64,000 nucleotides of DNA from Larus michahellis (Eukaryota > Chordata > Aves > Charadriiformes > Laridae): contig NC_133906.1 in the NCBI RefSeq assembly GCF_964199755.1, positions 15,225,378 to 15,289,377 of the forward strand, given 5' to 3'. Both the position numbers and the translations under genes were made by a program. This document shows positions 10,782 to 22,644 of this stretch, one piece after another. Under the pieces are notes generated by a model, which searched no databases, had not been told where the DNA came from, and was given only the letters and a program-made list of their open reading frames with translations. Each line of letters starts with the position of its first letter. Position 1 is the stretch's first letter.

Positions 10782-10850
10782 GGATGGCTCTGTTGAGAGG
10801 GTTCTTGCCTTTGGGCCAGAAAATCACTGGTTCGAGTACGAGACTGAGTG
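10782..10850 (+). repeat. Possible tRNA-derived SINE head
   Basis: tggctctgttgagagg resembles a Pol III A box, and ggttcgagtac about 35 bases later resembles a B box (GGTTCGANTCC with changes at its end). The segment does not fold into a full tRNA by eye. It lies in intron 6 of the CATSPER3 relic. It could be the head of an old SINE or chance. Confidence 0.3.
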
Positions 10851-11161
10851 ACCGATTTGGGTCGGTGGTTTGGGTCCCACCCCAAAGGAGGGACGGGGGT
10901 CCCTGCAGAGCTGCAGGACCTGCCTGGGTGGGTGCCAGGGAGCCCCTGGCTGTCTCCCTCGGGACCTGCAGCCCATCCCGTCAGCTCCTGCTCTGCCTGT
11001 CACATCCAGCTGCTCCAGAAGTGCACTGGGGATGGGCATCACGGGCAGCCCCAGCCCGCAGCAGTGAGAAGTCTGTGCAGGGGTCTGCAGGGTGACGGTC
11101 CCAAGTGTCACCTCCTTCTTGCTAACAACATTTTCTATCTGTGTTTTGTTCTTTTTTGCAG

Positions 11162-11316
11162 CACAAAATCTCTCAAGGTAAAGATTTCAGTGGGCTGCTG
11201 GACATCAGAAAGTCTTTGCACCACTCCGATGTCATTATGGATGTTTTTTGTTTCACCATCCCATTTATTGATCTGTATTTGCTCCAGGACGACCTTCGGG
11301 ATGACCCACTGAACAG
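11162..11316 (+). pseudogene. CATSPER3: CATSPER3 relic exon 7 (C-terminal domain), frame open
   Basis: A strong polypyrimidine tract and gcag end at 11161; the donor AACAG|gtcagt follows 11316. The 51 codons plus two bases are open: H-K-I-S-Q-G-K-D-F-S-G-L-L-D-I-R-K-S-L-H, then a stretch with F-x-x-x-I-P-F-I-D-L-Y. The mammalian protein has S-L-P-F-I-D-I-Y at the same place as I recall it. It joins exon 8 through a split Ser/Arg codon, and the phases fit. Confidence 0.92.
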
Positions 11317-12511
11317 GTCAGTAATAGTGGAGCAGCTTGTGACAACAAGAGAGACTCCAGGTTACAAAAACAGATGCCCTTTTGATGTACTGAATTATTT
11401 TCTTGGAATGAATGGACATTTTGAGGCTGTTCTCCCTAGGGGAAATGCTACTGGTCTCATCACCAGCAGTGCTGAGAGCCTGGGAAGGTACCAGCATACG
11501 GCATGTGCTAGAAATGGGACTGGTTTCCTCCCCATCAGGAGAGCTAACGCCATTCCCCAGCGTTGGTGTGAGCTCGGTGTCCATCACAAATGTGCTCAAG
11601 TTCCTGCTGGAGAATTCCTCGTTCTTCATTGCACCCCAGCCCTGGCACGTCTTGGAGCTGACAGAGCCCCGGGTGTCCCCTGGGTGCACAGCCCCGAGCA
11701 AGGGCCCGTCCCCCGGGTCCAGCTCCATGTTCCACGCCCAGCATGCCTGGGAGAGAGGCGAGAGCGCATCCCGGATTTCTGGGGGCAGTGGGGCTGGAGG
11801 ACGTGTTTGCACCCGAGTCTGGGAGGTGAGGAGGACTTGCCACCTTCTTGCATTGGTAGTCCAGGCTGAGCTGAGCTTTGCCTCGGCCGTGGACTTCTCT
11901 GGATCTTGTCTGGGGAAGGACTAACCCCGGGCAGCGAGTCGAAACCGTGTAACCAGAAAAACCTCCCACAAATCCCCCAGATGGAGACTGCTGAGTTTTA
12001 CATGTCTTAGGTTAACCTTAATGTGATACAAGCCTATGATCACAGCTTGGTACCTATTGTTTAAAAACCCCGCGGTCTGGCCTGGAGTTCGGATAAAATT
12101 CCCTGGATATCAAAAATTCCCTTTTGCCCCGTTCCCCAGGTGACTGTGGCTACTGTCAGGAGTCTCTGTATTATTTCCGCCCCCGTACTTTGAAAGCACT
12201 GACCAGGACTAGTGCTTCTGAAAAGGTTTTGTTGTGTGCTTGGCACAGGTTGCGGAGCCAGTCCTGGGCTGCATTTCTGCTGTTCTCCTCTAATCTCTGG
12301 GAGAAAATTATTTTCAAGGATGTTAAAGAAAATCTACAGAGCCCAGGGGGCTCAACGTCACACGAAATTCTCGGGACCTTTCCACTGGTCCTTGCCCTGC
12401 GGGCTGGATGGAGGGGTGCTTGCAGAGGGTGCAGTTCTCCACGTGCCTTAGACATGGAGCTTCCCCTCTTGCGTGGTGTTTGGGGGTCTTTTTACCGTGC
12501 TCTCCCTGCAG

Positions 12512-12719
12512 CTTGCAACATCACTATCACAAACACGCTGGCATAGTGAGAGAGATCGTGGAAGTCATGAAAGAAAAACCTTTGCCAGCTCATGAGAAGA
12601 GGAAAAGTTCAAAGCTCTTTAGGGGGAACGTGATCCTTGGTGGCTGCCAGACCTCTGCCTACAATCTCCTCTTCAAACCTGCATTAAAACAAGCCAGAAA
12701 CATTTATGATTACAAATAA
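12512..12719 (+). pseudogene. CATSPER3: CATSPER3 relic last exon with terminal TAA
   Basis: The acceptor is ctctccctgcag at 12500-12511. After one base completing the codon split with exon 7, the frame runs L-Q-H-H-Y-H-K-H-A-G-I-V-R-E-I-V-E-V-M to a TAA at 12717-12719. The first part matches the C-terminal helix of CatSper3 (K-L-Q-x-x-Y-x-E-I-V-x-V). The last 30 or so codons extend beyond the usual family length, so the original stop may have been lost or moved. No polyadenylation signal is obvious just downstream. Confidence 0.85.
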
Positions 12720-15700
12720 TTCAGAAAGAATCTGCTCTCTTTTCTGTTCGCTGGCTGGGTGGGAGCGCAGCCGCCGGTGCTGGCCCCGCCGGTGCTGGCC
12801 CCAGGCTACAGCAGCCACTGATGGAGGGAGGCATGTCGCCGCTGGGAGCTGGAGAAACCGTGGGCTGGGAAAGGATCCGAGCCCAGGTCCTTTTCCTGGA
12901 AACCTTGTGGCAAGGCTGGGACTAGAGCCCAGGCCTCCGGCGCTCTCCCTGCCAGCTCCCTCTTTCTAAGATCAAGCTGCCTCGGCATAGCTCTGAGTCA
13001 GAGCAAACCCCCCCGCGCTGAGGCAAGGGGTCGTGATAATCTCTGAAGGAAGCAGCTCGTTTCTGTGCTCTGATGCTGATCAGTATCTTGGAATAACCCG
13101 CTTGGGTTTGTCTGGCGGTTTTAACGCAAAAAACACACCCACCTGGCTTTGAGTAATCGGAGAAGGAAAGAGGAGGCTGGTGGAGCAGCAGCCGTTCCTC
13201 CACACGGCACGGGGTGTACTGGTACGGAGGTACAGCCACAAAGCCCGGGCACGATGGCCGTGACGGTGGCAGTCGATCTGCCTGAGATGACGAGGAACGA
13301 ACCACCTTGACCCTGTCCTGGTTGTGCAGGCAACGGGGATTAGCAGAGCGGGGCTGGCTGCACGGCTTGGCTTCACCTGGGACACGGTCCCCACGCCACA
13401 GCAGGAACTGGGAAATGGGCTTTGGGGGTGACAAAAGGGAGGAAAGTGCCCGAGGAGTCATAGGTTTGGGGGGTTGGCTCTCTGTGGGCTGGATGACATG
13501 GGAAAAGGGGTGGGTGCCGCATGGTGGGGACGATGGGGGCTCAGGGCTGCTCCTGGGCTCCTGCAGCGACTGCCTTGGACATGAGCCTTGGACACTGGGC
13601 TCCTGTGAGCCTCCAGTAGCTTGGACATGAGGCTGCCACAAAAGTTGCCTTTGATGGCACTGCTGGTATAACACCAGGTGTTGAGTTTTTCTCGGTCTTG
13701 ATAGCTTTTATATGACTGTGCCTTGCGATTCTGCACAATCAGTGGGAGTTCAGTATTACCAGAGGAACATCTAAAAAATATCCTTTTTGCTGCTCTGCTA
13801 TGGCTTCCAGCAGTAAAATAAACAGGAGCCAGACACGAGCAGTATCTAAGAACAATTACTGACACAACCCTGCGGAGAGGGGTGGGTAGATTTTGCAGAG
13901 CGCTCTCTGCCCTGCCTGCCTCTTGCCAACCCCAGAGAACTCATCCCCCTGGTTCTTTAAAATCCTTTCCGATACCAGCTCCGGGTTGCCGTTGGCAGTG
14001 GGTTTGTGCCCCAAAGCCTTCACCCGAGCCGGTTGAGAGCCACTAACGGGAGCTCCTCGTAAAAGGGCTGAGGAGAAACCAACGACACGAGCTCCAGCTC
14101 AGTTTGGTTTTCATGTTCTCGTTTGTAATAATTTTGTGTTTTATGAGGTATACTTCCTAAAACTTCCCCAACATGATGGAAACACATGTGGTGCTATAAT
14201 AACGTGATGTGACCCTTCTGGTGGAGAGACGAGATCAAAACCTGCTTTTCTCCGACAGCTCCATGGGATTCGGCGCAGTGCGATGGACAGTCGGTGGGAC
14301 GTGGGGTACCCGACCTTCCCCCAGGGATGCCCGCACCGCTCACCCCTCCAGAAACACTGCCTGCGTATCTTTGCATGCTCAATTTCCAGAGGAATTGTTC
14401 TTGATAATTCATTATTTAAACTTTTTTTCTCTCTCTTTTTTTTTTTTTTTTTTTTTCCTCCTAGGGGTAACCCAGCTCTGTGCCCATGCATGCCCATGAG
14501 TCATGGAAAACGTCGTTTAGGATTTTATCCGAAGAGCAGGTTTGCCCCTGTGCTCACTTCAAGGACAGAGCCAAACCGGGGGAAGCAAACACTGAGCCTA
14601 GAAATGGTTTCTGCGGGCTTCAAAGCTAATAATGCCAAGGTTAAAGGACCTTTGCTGATTTGAATTAGCAAATCCCTCTACAACAGGTGAGACTGAGGCA
14701 TCAGCGTCACTGGCTGCATCTGGGCCACGCCACAGTAGGTGTCACTGAATTAGGATAATTCTTGCCGCGTTTGTGGCCGGGTGAGTGACGAGGGTCACTT
14801 TGCCCGTCACCCAGGACCTCTGGCATCCCCTTCCCCTCAGCGGTGGGCGCAGAGGGTCCCCAAAACCGCAGGGCTGGCTCTCACTGCACCTACAGCAGCA
14901 CCCTGCCGGGCATCCCCAGCTGAGGATGCGGGCTGTCGGTAATCATGGTTTTCATTATTTTAATGATGAAATAAAACTTTTGTGTAGTGTGAAAAACAAT
15001 CCAAAGCCTCCCTGTGTCGATAGGATGGGTTCAGACAGGCTGGAACAATGGTGCACCAGGGCTGGAGACCACAGGACAGCAACCAGAGTGAAAGGACACC
15101 GGTCACAAACAGTCTGGGGGTATTTTTTTAACTGAAAATAAAATTCTAATGGCAGGAAAGTGCAACAGTGATGTCGGTGAATAATTCAGGATGAATGCAG
15201 AGGCTGGCAATCACAGGTAGCAACCAAAAATTGGTAAAATCCTCTAACCTTGCCAATGGATTTTTAATTTCCAGCTGGGAACGGCAAAGTGCTCTCGAGT
15301 TTTTCAGATTCCTTAAAATATTGAGGCCTTGCTTGATGGCCGGAAACATTGCTGCTTTGGGAGAAGCCTCTCTGCCTCTTGTTTTGGCGCTGGAGATGTG
15401 CATACGAGCCCAGGAGCTGCAGAGGGCTGTGGCGAGGTGTGTGTCATGGGTGGCATTTTGGGTGCAAAAAGCCTGAGTGCTGGGTGCGGGAGCAGACAGG
15501 CTGCGGTAACAGCACCCAGGGATGTCCTTGGACACTTCTGTGCATTTCCCACCTTCACCTTACATCCCTATAAAGTTCTTTTTCTTGCTATTTAATTTTC
15601 CCTGCACCTCTGCATACCTTTGAATGGGCTGAGCTGGACCAAGAACTGCTGAAACGCTTCGAGAAACACTCTGGATGTTTTGGGAAATCACTGAACTGTT

Positions 15701-18700
15701 TTGCCCAGGCTGGGCATTGGGAAGCAGCCCCCTGGCCAGTGGCTTTGGTTTTGGGAGGTGCCAGCAGCATTTCTGGTACCCGACCCACAGCGTGATGCTG
15801 CCCCTTGGCTTTGTCCTGGGGAGACTCAGAGAGCAACCAAATACAAAATACGAATATTTGCTGAGAATACCAGTTCCCACCTATTAATCAGGGAAATTAA
15901 TCTACTTTGTGAGTTGGCTTCTCCTGCACTTTGGGCTGGCATAAATTAGGGCCAGGCCAAAGAAGTCAGGAGGGCTGCACCGGTGTAAACCGGACTTCAT
16001 AAAATAAAAAGGAGAGGCCCCTTTTGTCAGGCGATGGCTTTTCCTCAGAAGCTAAATGATACATAATGTTTATATAGTGTTTTGCCTCTCCTAAATGCAG
16101 GGCTAGACATTAATTGATTCCAGGTTTGCTCTCTGAAGTAGGTCAGCTCTTCCCGCTCCGCAGATAAGGGGGCGGTGGGGATTGCCGAGGGGTCAGGGCC
16201 GGTGCGGGGGCACCTCTGCGCATCGCCACCGCCCCACGCCGCCTCCCGAAATGTACGTGGAAATCAGCTGGGACTCTGTAAACCCAGCTACATTAAGCCC
16301 GGTTCAAATGAAATCTGTTTATGTCTCCAATGCTCGCTGCCGGTCAAAGCGGGACTTAGCTAACCCAGCGCTGTTTGTCTTCCAAGCCTCTTAAACCCCC
16401 GCTCTGACCATCTTGAAGTGAAATATAAAGTGCTCGCTGGGACCTGGAGAGAGGCCAGGGAGCCGTTTCGGTCTCCAACCCCTCCTCGTGCTTTTGCTCG
16501 TGGGGCCATTTAGAAAAAAGCGTCGCACATTTTAAACAGTGATGGAAAAAAATAATTTTAATTCACTTCTGTTTACATAGCATTGGAAGCTTGTGAGGGT
16601 TTGTGGAGGCGATTATTAATGGTTTCAACTGGCGCAGTAGAAACGCTGCCTTGGTGTGGGAACACGGGCTGGGTCTCCAGCCCCCGGCGCTGGTTCAGCC
16701 GAGCACCGGCCCCATGGGCTGTGCTGGAGGAGATAGGGAGGGAGGACCTAATGGTTTGGTGGGTCCCACCGTTGTGTTTCCTTTTGGCATCTTGGAAACG
16801 GCCTCCTGCCCTTTCTGCTGATGTTGAGCTACCAAAACCCGAAGTCGGGATCTGGAGAAACACCTGGCTCTTCCTGGTGGTCTCCATTTCTGGGTGCCCG
16901 GTGTGGAGGTGTTGGGTGGCCAGATTGTAGGGAAGTGCGGCGTCCCCACCCTCAGAGCATCACTCCTTCCCTACTGTCTCAACGCTGACGTGCAAAGCCT
17001 CCGTCTAGCTTCATTTTCTAAATTTGGTCCAGCTTTTTGGGAGCGTGTCCCTTTATTTTTGGATTGGTGAACCAGACTGTGCTCCTCCGAAGCAGGTGGA
17101 GTCATGCCCAAATGTGCCCTGGGTGGACCTGAGAGAGGAACTGAGTCCCGTGTAATGTGCCCTCATCTCTTTCCGACCGGGAAGGAGGTGGGGATGAGCA
17201 GGCACAGGCACCCCCGCGGCACCAGCCCGGCCTGCGTGTTACACGCATCCTTGCACGCGTCCATCAGAAGCCTCAGCCATGGTTTTACTGGTCTATCGCA
17301 CAGCGGGCTCTTGCACCTATAAAACTGCTCTTAATTACTTCCTAAGTTACTAACCAGGGTGACGTTGATTTTGTCTTATAACCCAACAGGGCTTTGTCTA
17401 TTTAGTACAATCCCCTGCCCAGCCAAAGTTTCTTGTCTACGTGTGTTGGTGTATGACCAGAAACTGCATGCACGTGTCCGTGGCTGGTTTTTGGACACCC
17501 ATTGACCTGCTCTCTGAAACTGCCTGTGCCATTTTTGCTTTCCAGCCTGTCCCCACCACGCTGCAGCACTTCCCCACGCTGTGATGCTCCTGTGGGGCTT
17601 TGGCAGGTTGTCAGGCGCCTGCACGGGGAGTGACACAGCCCGGGAAGAGCCTGGGTTGGAGGGTGACAAGCTCCTGGTCCTCCCTCCCAGTGTGGCCAGC
17701 TCACACGTGCACAGGGAGGAGGGACCGTCCCCTGTCACCGCGGCACTGACTGCCTCCGATCTGCTTTCACCCTGCCTTGGAGCTGAGTTTGAAGCAATGG
17801 CTGTAGTAGCAAAGAAAATAGTAGAGAAAACGATAGTTGGGACCTAAGCCCACGCCAGCATCAGCTCCCGCAGCACCCAGACTCCGCTTTGAAGCTCTTC
17901 ACTCAAAATACTACCTCCGTAGATCCCTGGGGATTACCCTGCGACGTGGTACTCATCCGGGTGCCAGTATTACAAAATGCATATGCACACAATTTACCTG
18001 CCTACTTTGCAAGTCGGCCTCGCACAACAGATTAGGGGGGCGCTTAAAGGCATGTTGGTGTTAGAGGCTGGATCGCAGTTACTACTGACGCTCCGGCTCT
18101 AGCTGAAACAAGTGAAGGACTAATCTGACCTCATTAACCAACACTGATGTATTCTAAAAACAAATCTGCAATGTGTGAAACATTGTATTTAAAAGAGAAA
18201 AAATAATTTATGAGGATAAAGGAGTTCGGAGGCTTTTGCATACAGAGCAGAGGCTGGTCTTTTCTAGAGGACTTCCTCGAGGGGTTGTGACAGATTTCTC
18301 CGAGGCTGCAGACCCTGAACAGTGTAGTTTTATGACAATTAGAAACGGATAGAGAAGGGACTTCCCTCTGCAATTATGGGGTTGCAGTACAGTTTTTTTT
18401 CCTATGTTGGGAGAAGGCGTTGGATGAAAGATGTGTGAGTAGCCCAGGGGCTGAGGAACGCTTCGTGCGCTTAGTCATCACCTGAGTGAATCAGGCAGGG
18501 AGAACAGCCTTTATTCTCTGAGATGACCCCATCTCAGAAGGATTTTCCTTGAAAAAGGCTCAAAATTTATCCTAAAAAACGTGCTACCGCGTGGAGTCCA
18601 GCTTCGCACAAGAGGTAACCTTCAGTTGGATGCTGTATTTGATACGAGGCTCATAGGTGGCATCGTGATCTGATACATAAAAGCCATGAGACCCGGAACC

Positions 18701-21700
18701 ATCCCCACTGCCTGTCCCAGCAGCAAGGAATATTGCAGGGGAGGGTTTGAACTTAGTGGGAACTTCCCCGAGTTCAAGGAGTGGAGAGTCCAGTTAGAAG
18801 GAGATCAAGAAAAGGCCTGAAAATGGGCTTTCTGTCATCATAGGAATAATTACCCGAATCCTTCAGTTCACGTTTCTCTTGTGTGCCTGCGCACCGAGGC
18901 TAATTCCAAGTGATCAAATTATTCTGGACTGATGCTGGCACGGGAAGGGGATCGGTCCCAGAGTTTTCGGATCTGACATTAATGCTTACAGGTGGGAGAG
19001 AGCACGTGGGGAAAATGCAACTGGGGACAAGCGTGGTAGGAAGCCACACAAAATCTGAAACCAACCCAGAATCTGGCTGTAAAACACCCAAGTGATTGCA
19101 ATGGATGTTTCATTGCTTACCATCCTCAGCATCGAGTGTACCCCAGGGGCCGTGTTTTCTCTCCAGTTTTCCTTTTTGCGTCGAAATTGGGCGCTTCCAA
19201 AGAGATGCCCATGCAGGCTGGTTTGTCCTGATTAGCTGCTGGCCCCCATGGCACAATCTCCTCGCAGATGTTCTCCTGGCAGGCTGTGCCCACGCCTGGT
19301 CCCTGCCTCACCACCGGGTTACTGCCTGCAGGTGCAGATCGGCGATCCCGGACGGAGACCTTCGGGAGTCAGGTCCTCGGCCTCTGGGCTTGGATGCTAC
19401 AAAGAAGAAAATGGTAAAAGAAAACATTTGGAAATCTGTTTCTTATTTACTGTCCTGCCAAGTTGCTGTTAAGACTTGCTGGAATCACAATCCCAGAAAA
19501 ATGAGCGTGGAAAGGATTTTCCTGCCGATATTGCTGGCGGTGGGAGAGACCTTGCCGCCTGCCGCGGGCTGGGACAGGTGGGGACGGGGACAGGGACAGG
19601 GATGGGCTTTCTGCTTGCTTGTGAGGGTGAGGAAAACACTTGCAGATGTTCCTTCTTTCTCCTCAACTCTTTCTGAGTGGGAAGTTTATTAAATATTGTG
19701 AAGAACTGCAGGGAAACTTGGAGAAGAACTACTTGGAAAGACAGGTTAGGTTTTGGTGGTGGTGAAGGGTAAACGTGATGTCAGATCCGTGGTGGCAGGA
19801 GAAAAAGCATCAGATTCTCAGGCCAAAGAGGGTTTTTGCTGGATGTTTCCATGCTCATGGCATCACCTGGAAGGATCTCCCAGCACTACCAAACCATGAG
19901 GTACCAATGGAGGCACTGAGGCAGTCATTGCTCTGCTGGCTGTGGAGCAGAAGAGGACTTGTGGTACTTCCCAAGTACTTCCCAAGAGCTCTTCCCAAGG
20001 CAGCAAGCTCTCACATCTGCCGTTTTCACCTACAAGCGCCCGCCTCCCTCCTGGGAATGCCGCTCATCACCCCCGGCTGCTCGCGCACACGGCAACTGGG
20101 GTGAGCCAAGCAGGGAAAGTTTCCCAGAGACTTATGGGCCGTGACGCCAAGACTCATAATTGCCTTGGCAGAGGTGGCCACAGTTGTTCGAACCTGCCCT
20201 CTCGCCCGTGAGTCAGAGGGGAAGTGCCAGAGTCATGGGATGGCTGGGAGCAAAGATGCAAAGCTGGGAGTTGCTTTCAGAGTTGCTTTTTATTTCCTTC
20301 AGGGCAAGTCTGAAAAACATTAGCGAGGGAGCGAGGGAGACTCCGGCAGCCTCAGATCCTGCCTGCAGCCCTGCAAAGGCAGCGCCAGGCCCTGCCGGTG
20401 GGGATGGCTGGCAGCATCTGCAGGGATGGGACTGTCTCTGGGGTCCCCAGCGACGGCGATGCCACGGCAGGGAAAGCAGCCGTGCGGTTTGTGGGCACCC
20501 GCAGGTGAAGTGGGTGAGCCTTGGCACCGGTGACGCGTCCCGTGAGCCGTTCGGGGCATGTCTTGCAGAGGCGGTGTTCACCTGGCAGCCACCATCCTAC
20601 GCCCCGTGTATGGGGCCACATACGTGAGTTTGTCCTATTTAGGTCAGAAAGCATCAGGAGATGGCTCAACAGGGTTTCCTGAGGACAAGTGGCTTTGGGC
20701 ATCTCGGAGGATCTTCTGCAGTGACAGCACTTTTGCTCTGGGGGGTTTGATGGTCTCTGGTCTCTCTGGTCTGTGCAACGGAGCAAAGAGCAGAGCCGAG
20801 GGGGATAAAAGCTCAGCATCGCCAGCCTGGGGAGCAGGGATGGAAGCTGCTTGCTCTCCCAGCATCGTCCTTGTCCGTGACACTCCATATGAGCATGGGG
20901 AGAGAGGCACAGGAAGGGCTGGGGGCCCAAGGGGGCCAGGACAGATGGGTGCTGGTGGAGCCGGTGCTTTCCAAAGCCTTTGCGGGGAGGACTCGGCACA
21001 TGAATTGCTTCCAGCACATGGAAACCATGATGGGTTATGGTCAACCTGGGTCCACAGGATGGCTGAAATGGTCAGAAAGTGGTGAGAGCAGGGGTGTCCT
21101 GACGCAGGCATTGGATCTGTCTGGAGGCAGGTGGGAATGGACCCCCCAGTACCAAGCTCTCCCCAACCTTGGGGAGGTCCTGTCGCCTGCAGACTCCAAG
21201 TTCATGGCTCGGAGCCATCTCTTGTTTAGTCCCAGTGAATTACCGAGCCCCAGGAAGCCTACCTTACTGAGGCTTTTGTAGAAGTCAAGGGCTCAAATTG
21301 AGCAGAAGCTTGGGAAACCGTTTCCCTTGTTAAAATAAATGTATTAGTTTAATACGTACCAGGAGAGGATAGGGAGTTCTCCTTGTTAAATATTTACCAG
21401 TCAAACCCTGCTGAGGACTTACTTGGAGCAATTCAGCTTTAGTGATTTCCTTCTATTGTGGTCTCAGTCTCCAGCATCGCTGGGAAACCGCCCGGCAGGG
21501 TCAGGAGTGCTGGCGGTGGACCCGAGCCCCGGGTGGCGAAACCAGTGCCAGGATGGACGCCCGATGGTCCTGGGACACCGCAGAGCCTCGGCGGGTCCCC
21601 ACATCCACCTCAAGACCTCCATGGGGATGCCAGAACCCGCCCGGAGTGATGGAGTGAGCCGCCATGTTTCCGAAGGGAGCGAGGCACAGGAAAGATGCTC

Positions 21701-22484
21701 AACAACCAGGCAAAAATAAATTAAAAGGAGAAAAGATGAGTAGAGGCACAAAACTTTGCTCTGTGCCTTACCTCTCCTGGCAGCCCCTGAGAGCATCCTT
21801 ATAGCACTTTCCCAGACACGCCGCTGTGAATTTTAACAAGGAGCGTAATTTCCATGGGGGCTGATCCCTTCGGGAGCGTGTATCTTTGAAAAGAACCCAA
21901 AATGTGAATTATCTTCATTTCCCTAAGATGTCGCTCCTGCTATCCCATGGTGGAGTTAAGCCATATTCCAATAATCTTCTATAGTTCAGGATTTCCTGAC
22001 ATAGCTCTTCTATTTATAGGAACAATTTTATATTTACGTTATTTACATGTACATATACTAATTTGACACACATTTGCATTAATAATTTAACTGTCATTTA
22101 CAAGTTTATATTCCAGCAATCTCTGATGCTTCAAGATTTCTTAACGCTGATAACACACTTTTTTCTTATCAAGCTACATTCAGATTATTTGTAGTTTTGG
22201 TGACTCCATGTTGCTTTGTAACCCTGTTGCTTCTCCTTAAACTCCCCAGAATAAAATGGAAGTACCGGATGGTGGGGAAACATGGGGATCTCTATGGAAA
22301 TGCTCAGAACTTGCTGGACCCTCGCTCTCCTGAATGCAGCGATCGCAAGTTTTTCAAGGATCGTGTTATCGTGGATTTTTTAAAGAATGACTCTATTAAT
22401 AACATTAAGAGAAAACAGATGGGTCAGGTTTGCGACCAGAAATGTGGATATTCCAGGAGACATCAATTGTTAGAAGTAAACAAC
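12720..22484. other. Intergenic spacer, left part
   Basis: About 9.8 kb between the CATSPER3 relic and a MITE-like element. I see no exon with matching splice sites and family similarity, no RNA gene and no clear repeat apart from a T tract near 14437-14457. GC-rich patches around 13.1-13.6 and 20.3-21.1 kb give long overlapping open frames on both strands, which is a sign of composition rather than coding. Confidence 0.6.
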
Positions 22485-22644
22485 AGCCCTGATTCAACAA
22501 AGCTCTTAAGCAGACACTTAACTTTAAGCATACACTTAACACAGGCTTCAGCGAGGCGTTAACATATGTTCTGCTATATAAGGAGGGACTTAAGTACGTA
22601 CTTACAGTTAAGCTTGTGCTTAAGTGCTTTGTTGAATTGGGGCC
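22485..22644. mobile_element. Palindromic MITE-like relic, about 160 bp
   Basis: The left end (from gattcaacaaagctcttaag at 22491) is matched by the right end (cttaagtgctttgttgaattggggcc, to about 22643) in reverse complement over roughly 45 bases with a few mismatches, including internal CTTAAG and TTAAC/GTTAA words. Non-autonomous DNA elements with this wording, full of TTAAGCA words, are common in turtles and crocodilians as far as I recall; the PIF/Harbinger-type 'Chompy' group is a possible match. The host here appears to be a bird, so this would be an old, shared insertion. Confidence 0.7.

Larger units (their letters stand above)
4125..12719 (+). pseudogene. CATSPER3: CATSPER3 relic (sperm cation channel subunit 3), inactivated
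   Basis: Seven exons in order (4125-4278, 5016-5261, 8703-8885, 9271-9410, 10020-10142, 11162-11316, 12512-12719) add up to an almost full-length CatSper3 apart from exon 1. Family knowledge: CATSPER3 is one of four pore-forming subunits of the alkalinisation-activated Ca2+ channel of the sperm tail, needed for hyperactivated swimming; each subunit has one six-helix domain. Seen here: S1 (exon 2), S2-S4 (exon 3), S5 and pore helix (exon 4), T-V-D-G-W filter and S6 (exons 4/5), a basic Gln-rich coiled coil (exon 6) and the C-terminal F-x-x-x-I-P-F-I-D motif (exon 7). Phases fit across every junction. Lesions: TAG at 5091-5093, a one-base loss in 9271-9329, TAG at 10074-10076, and a GC instead of GT donor after 4278. 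Its place beside convergent PITX1 matches the human gene order as I know it. Such lesions would abolish a functional channel, so I call it a pseudogene. Confidence 0.92.

Noticed and set aside
12922..13674. 250-codon minus-strand open frame
   Set aside because: GC-rich spacer with overlapping frames on both strands, Ser/Pro/Arg-rich, with no domain recognised and no splice context.
20352..21281. Overlapping 230- and 175-codon open frames
   Set aside because: Both strands are open at once and no known family is visible; explained by base composition.
22197..22562. Exon-like open frame after an acceptor-like cttaaactccccag
   Set aside because: No matching GT donor at the right end, no family recognised, and the 3' part runs into the MITE-like element.
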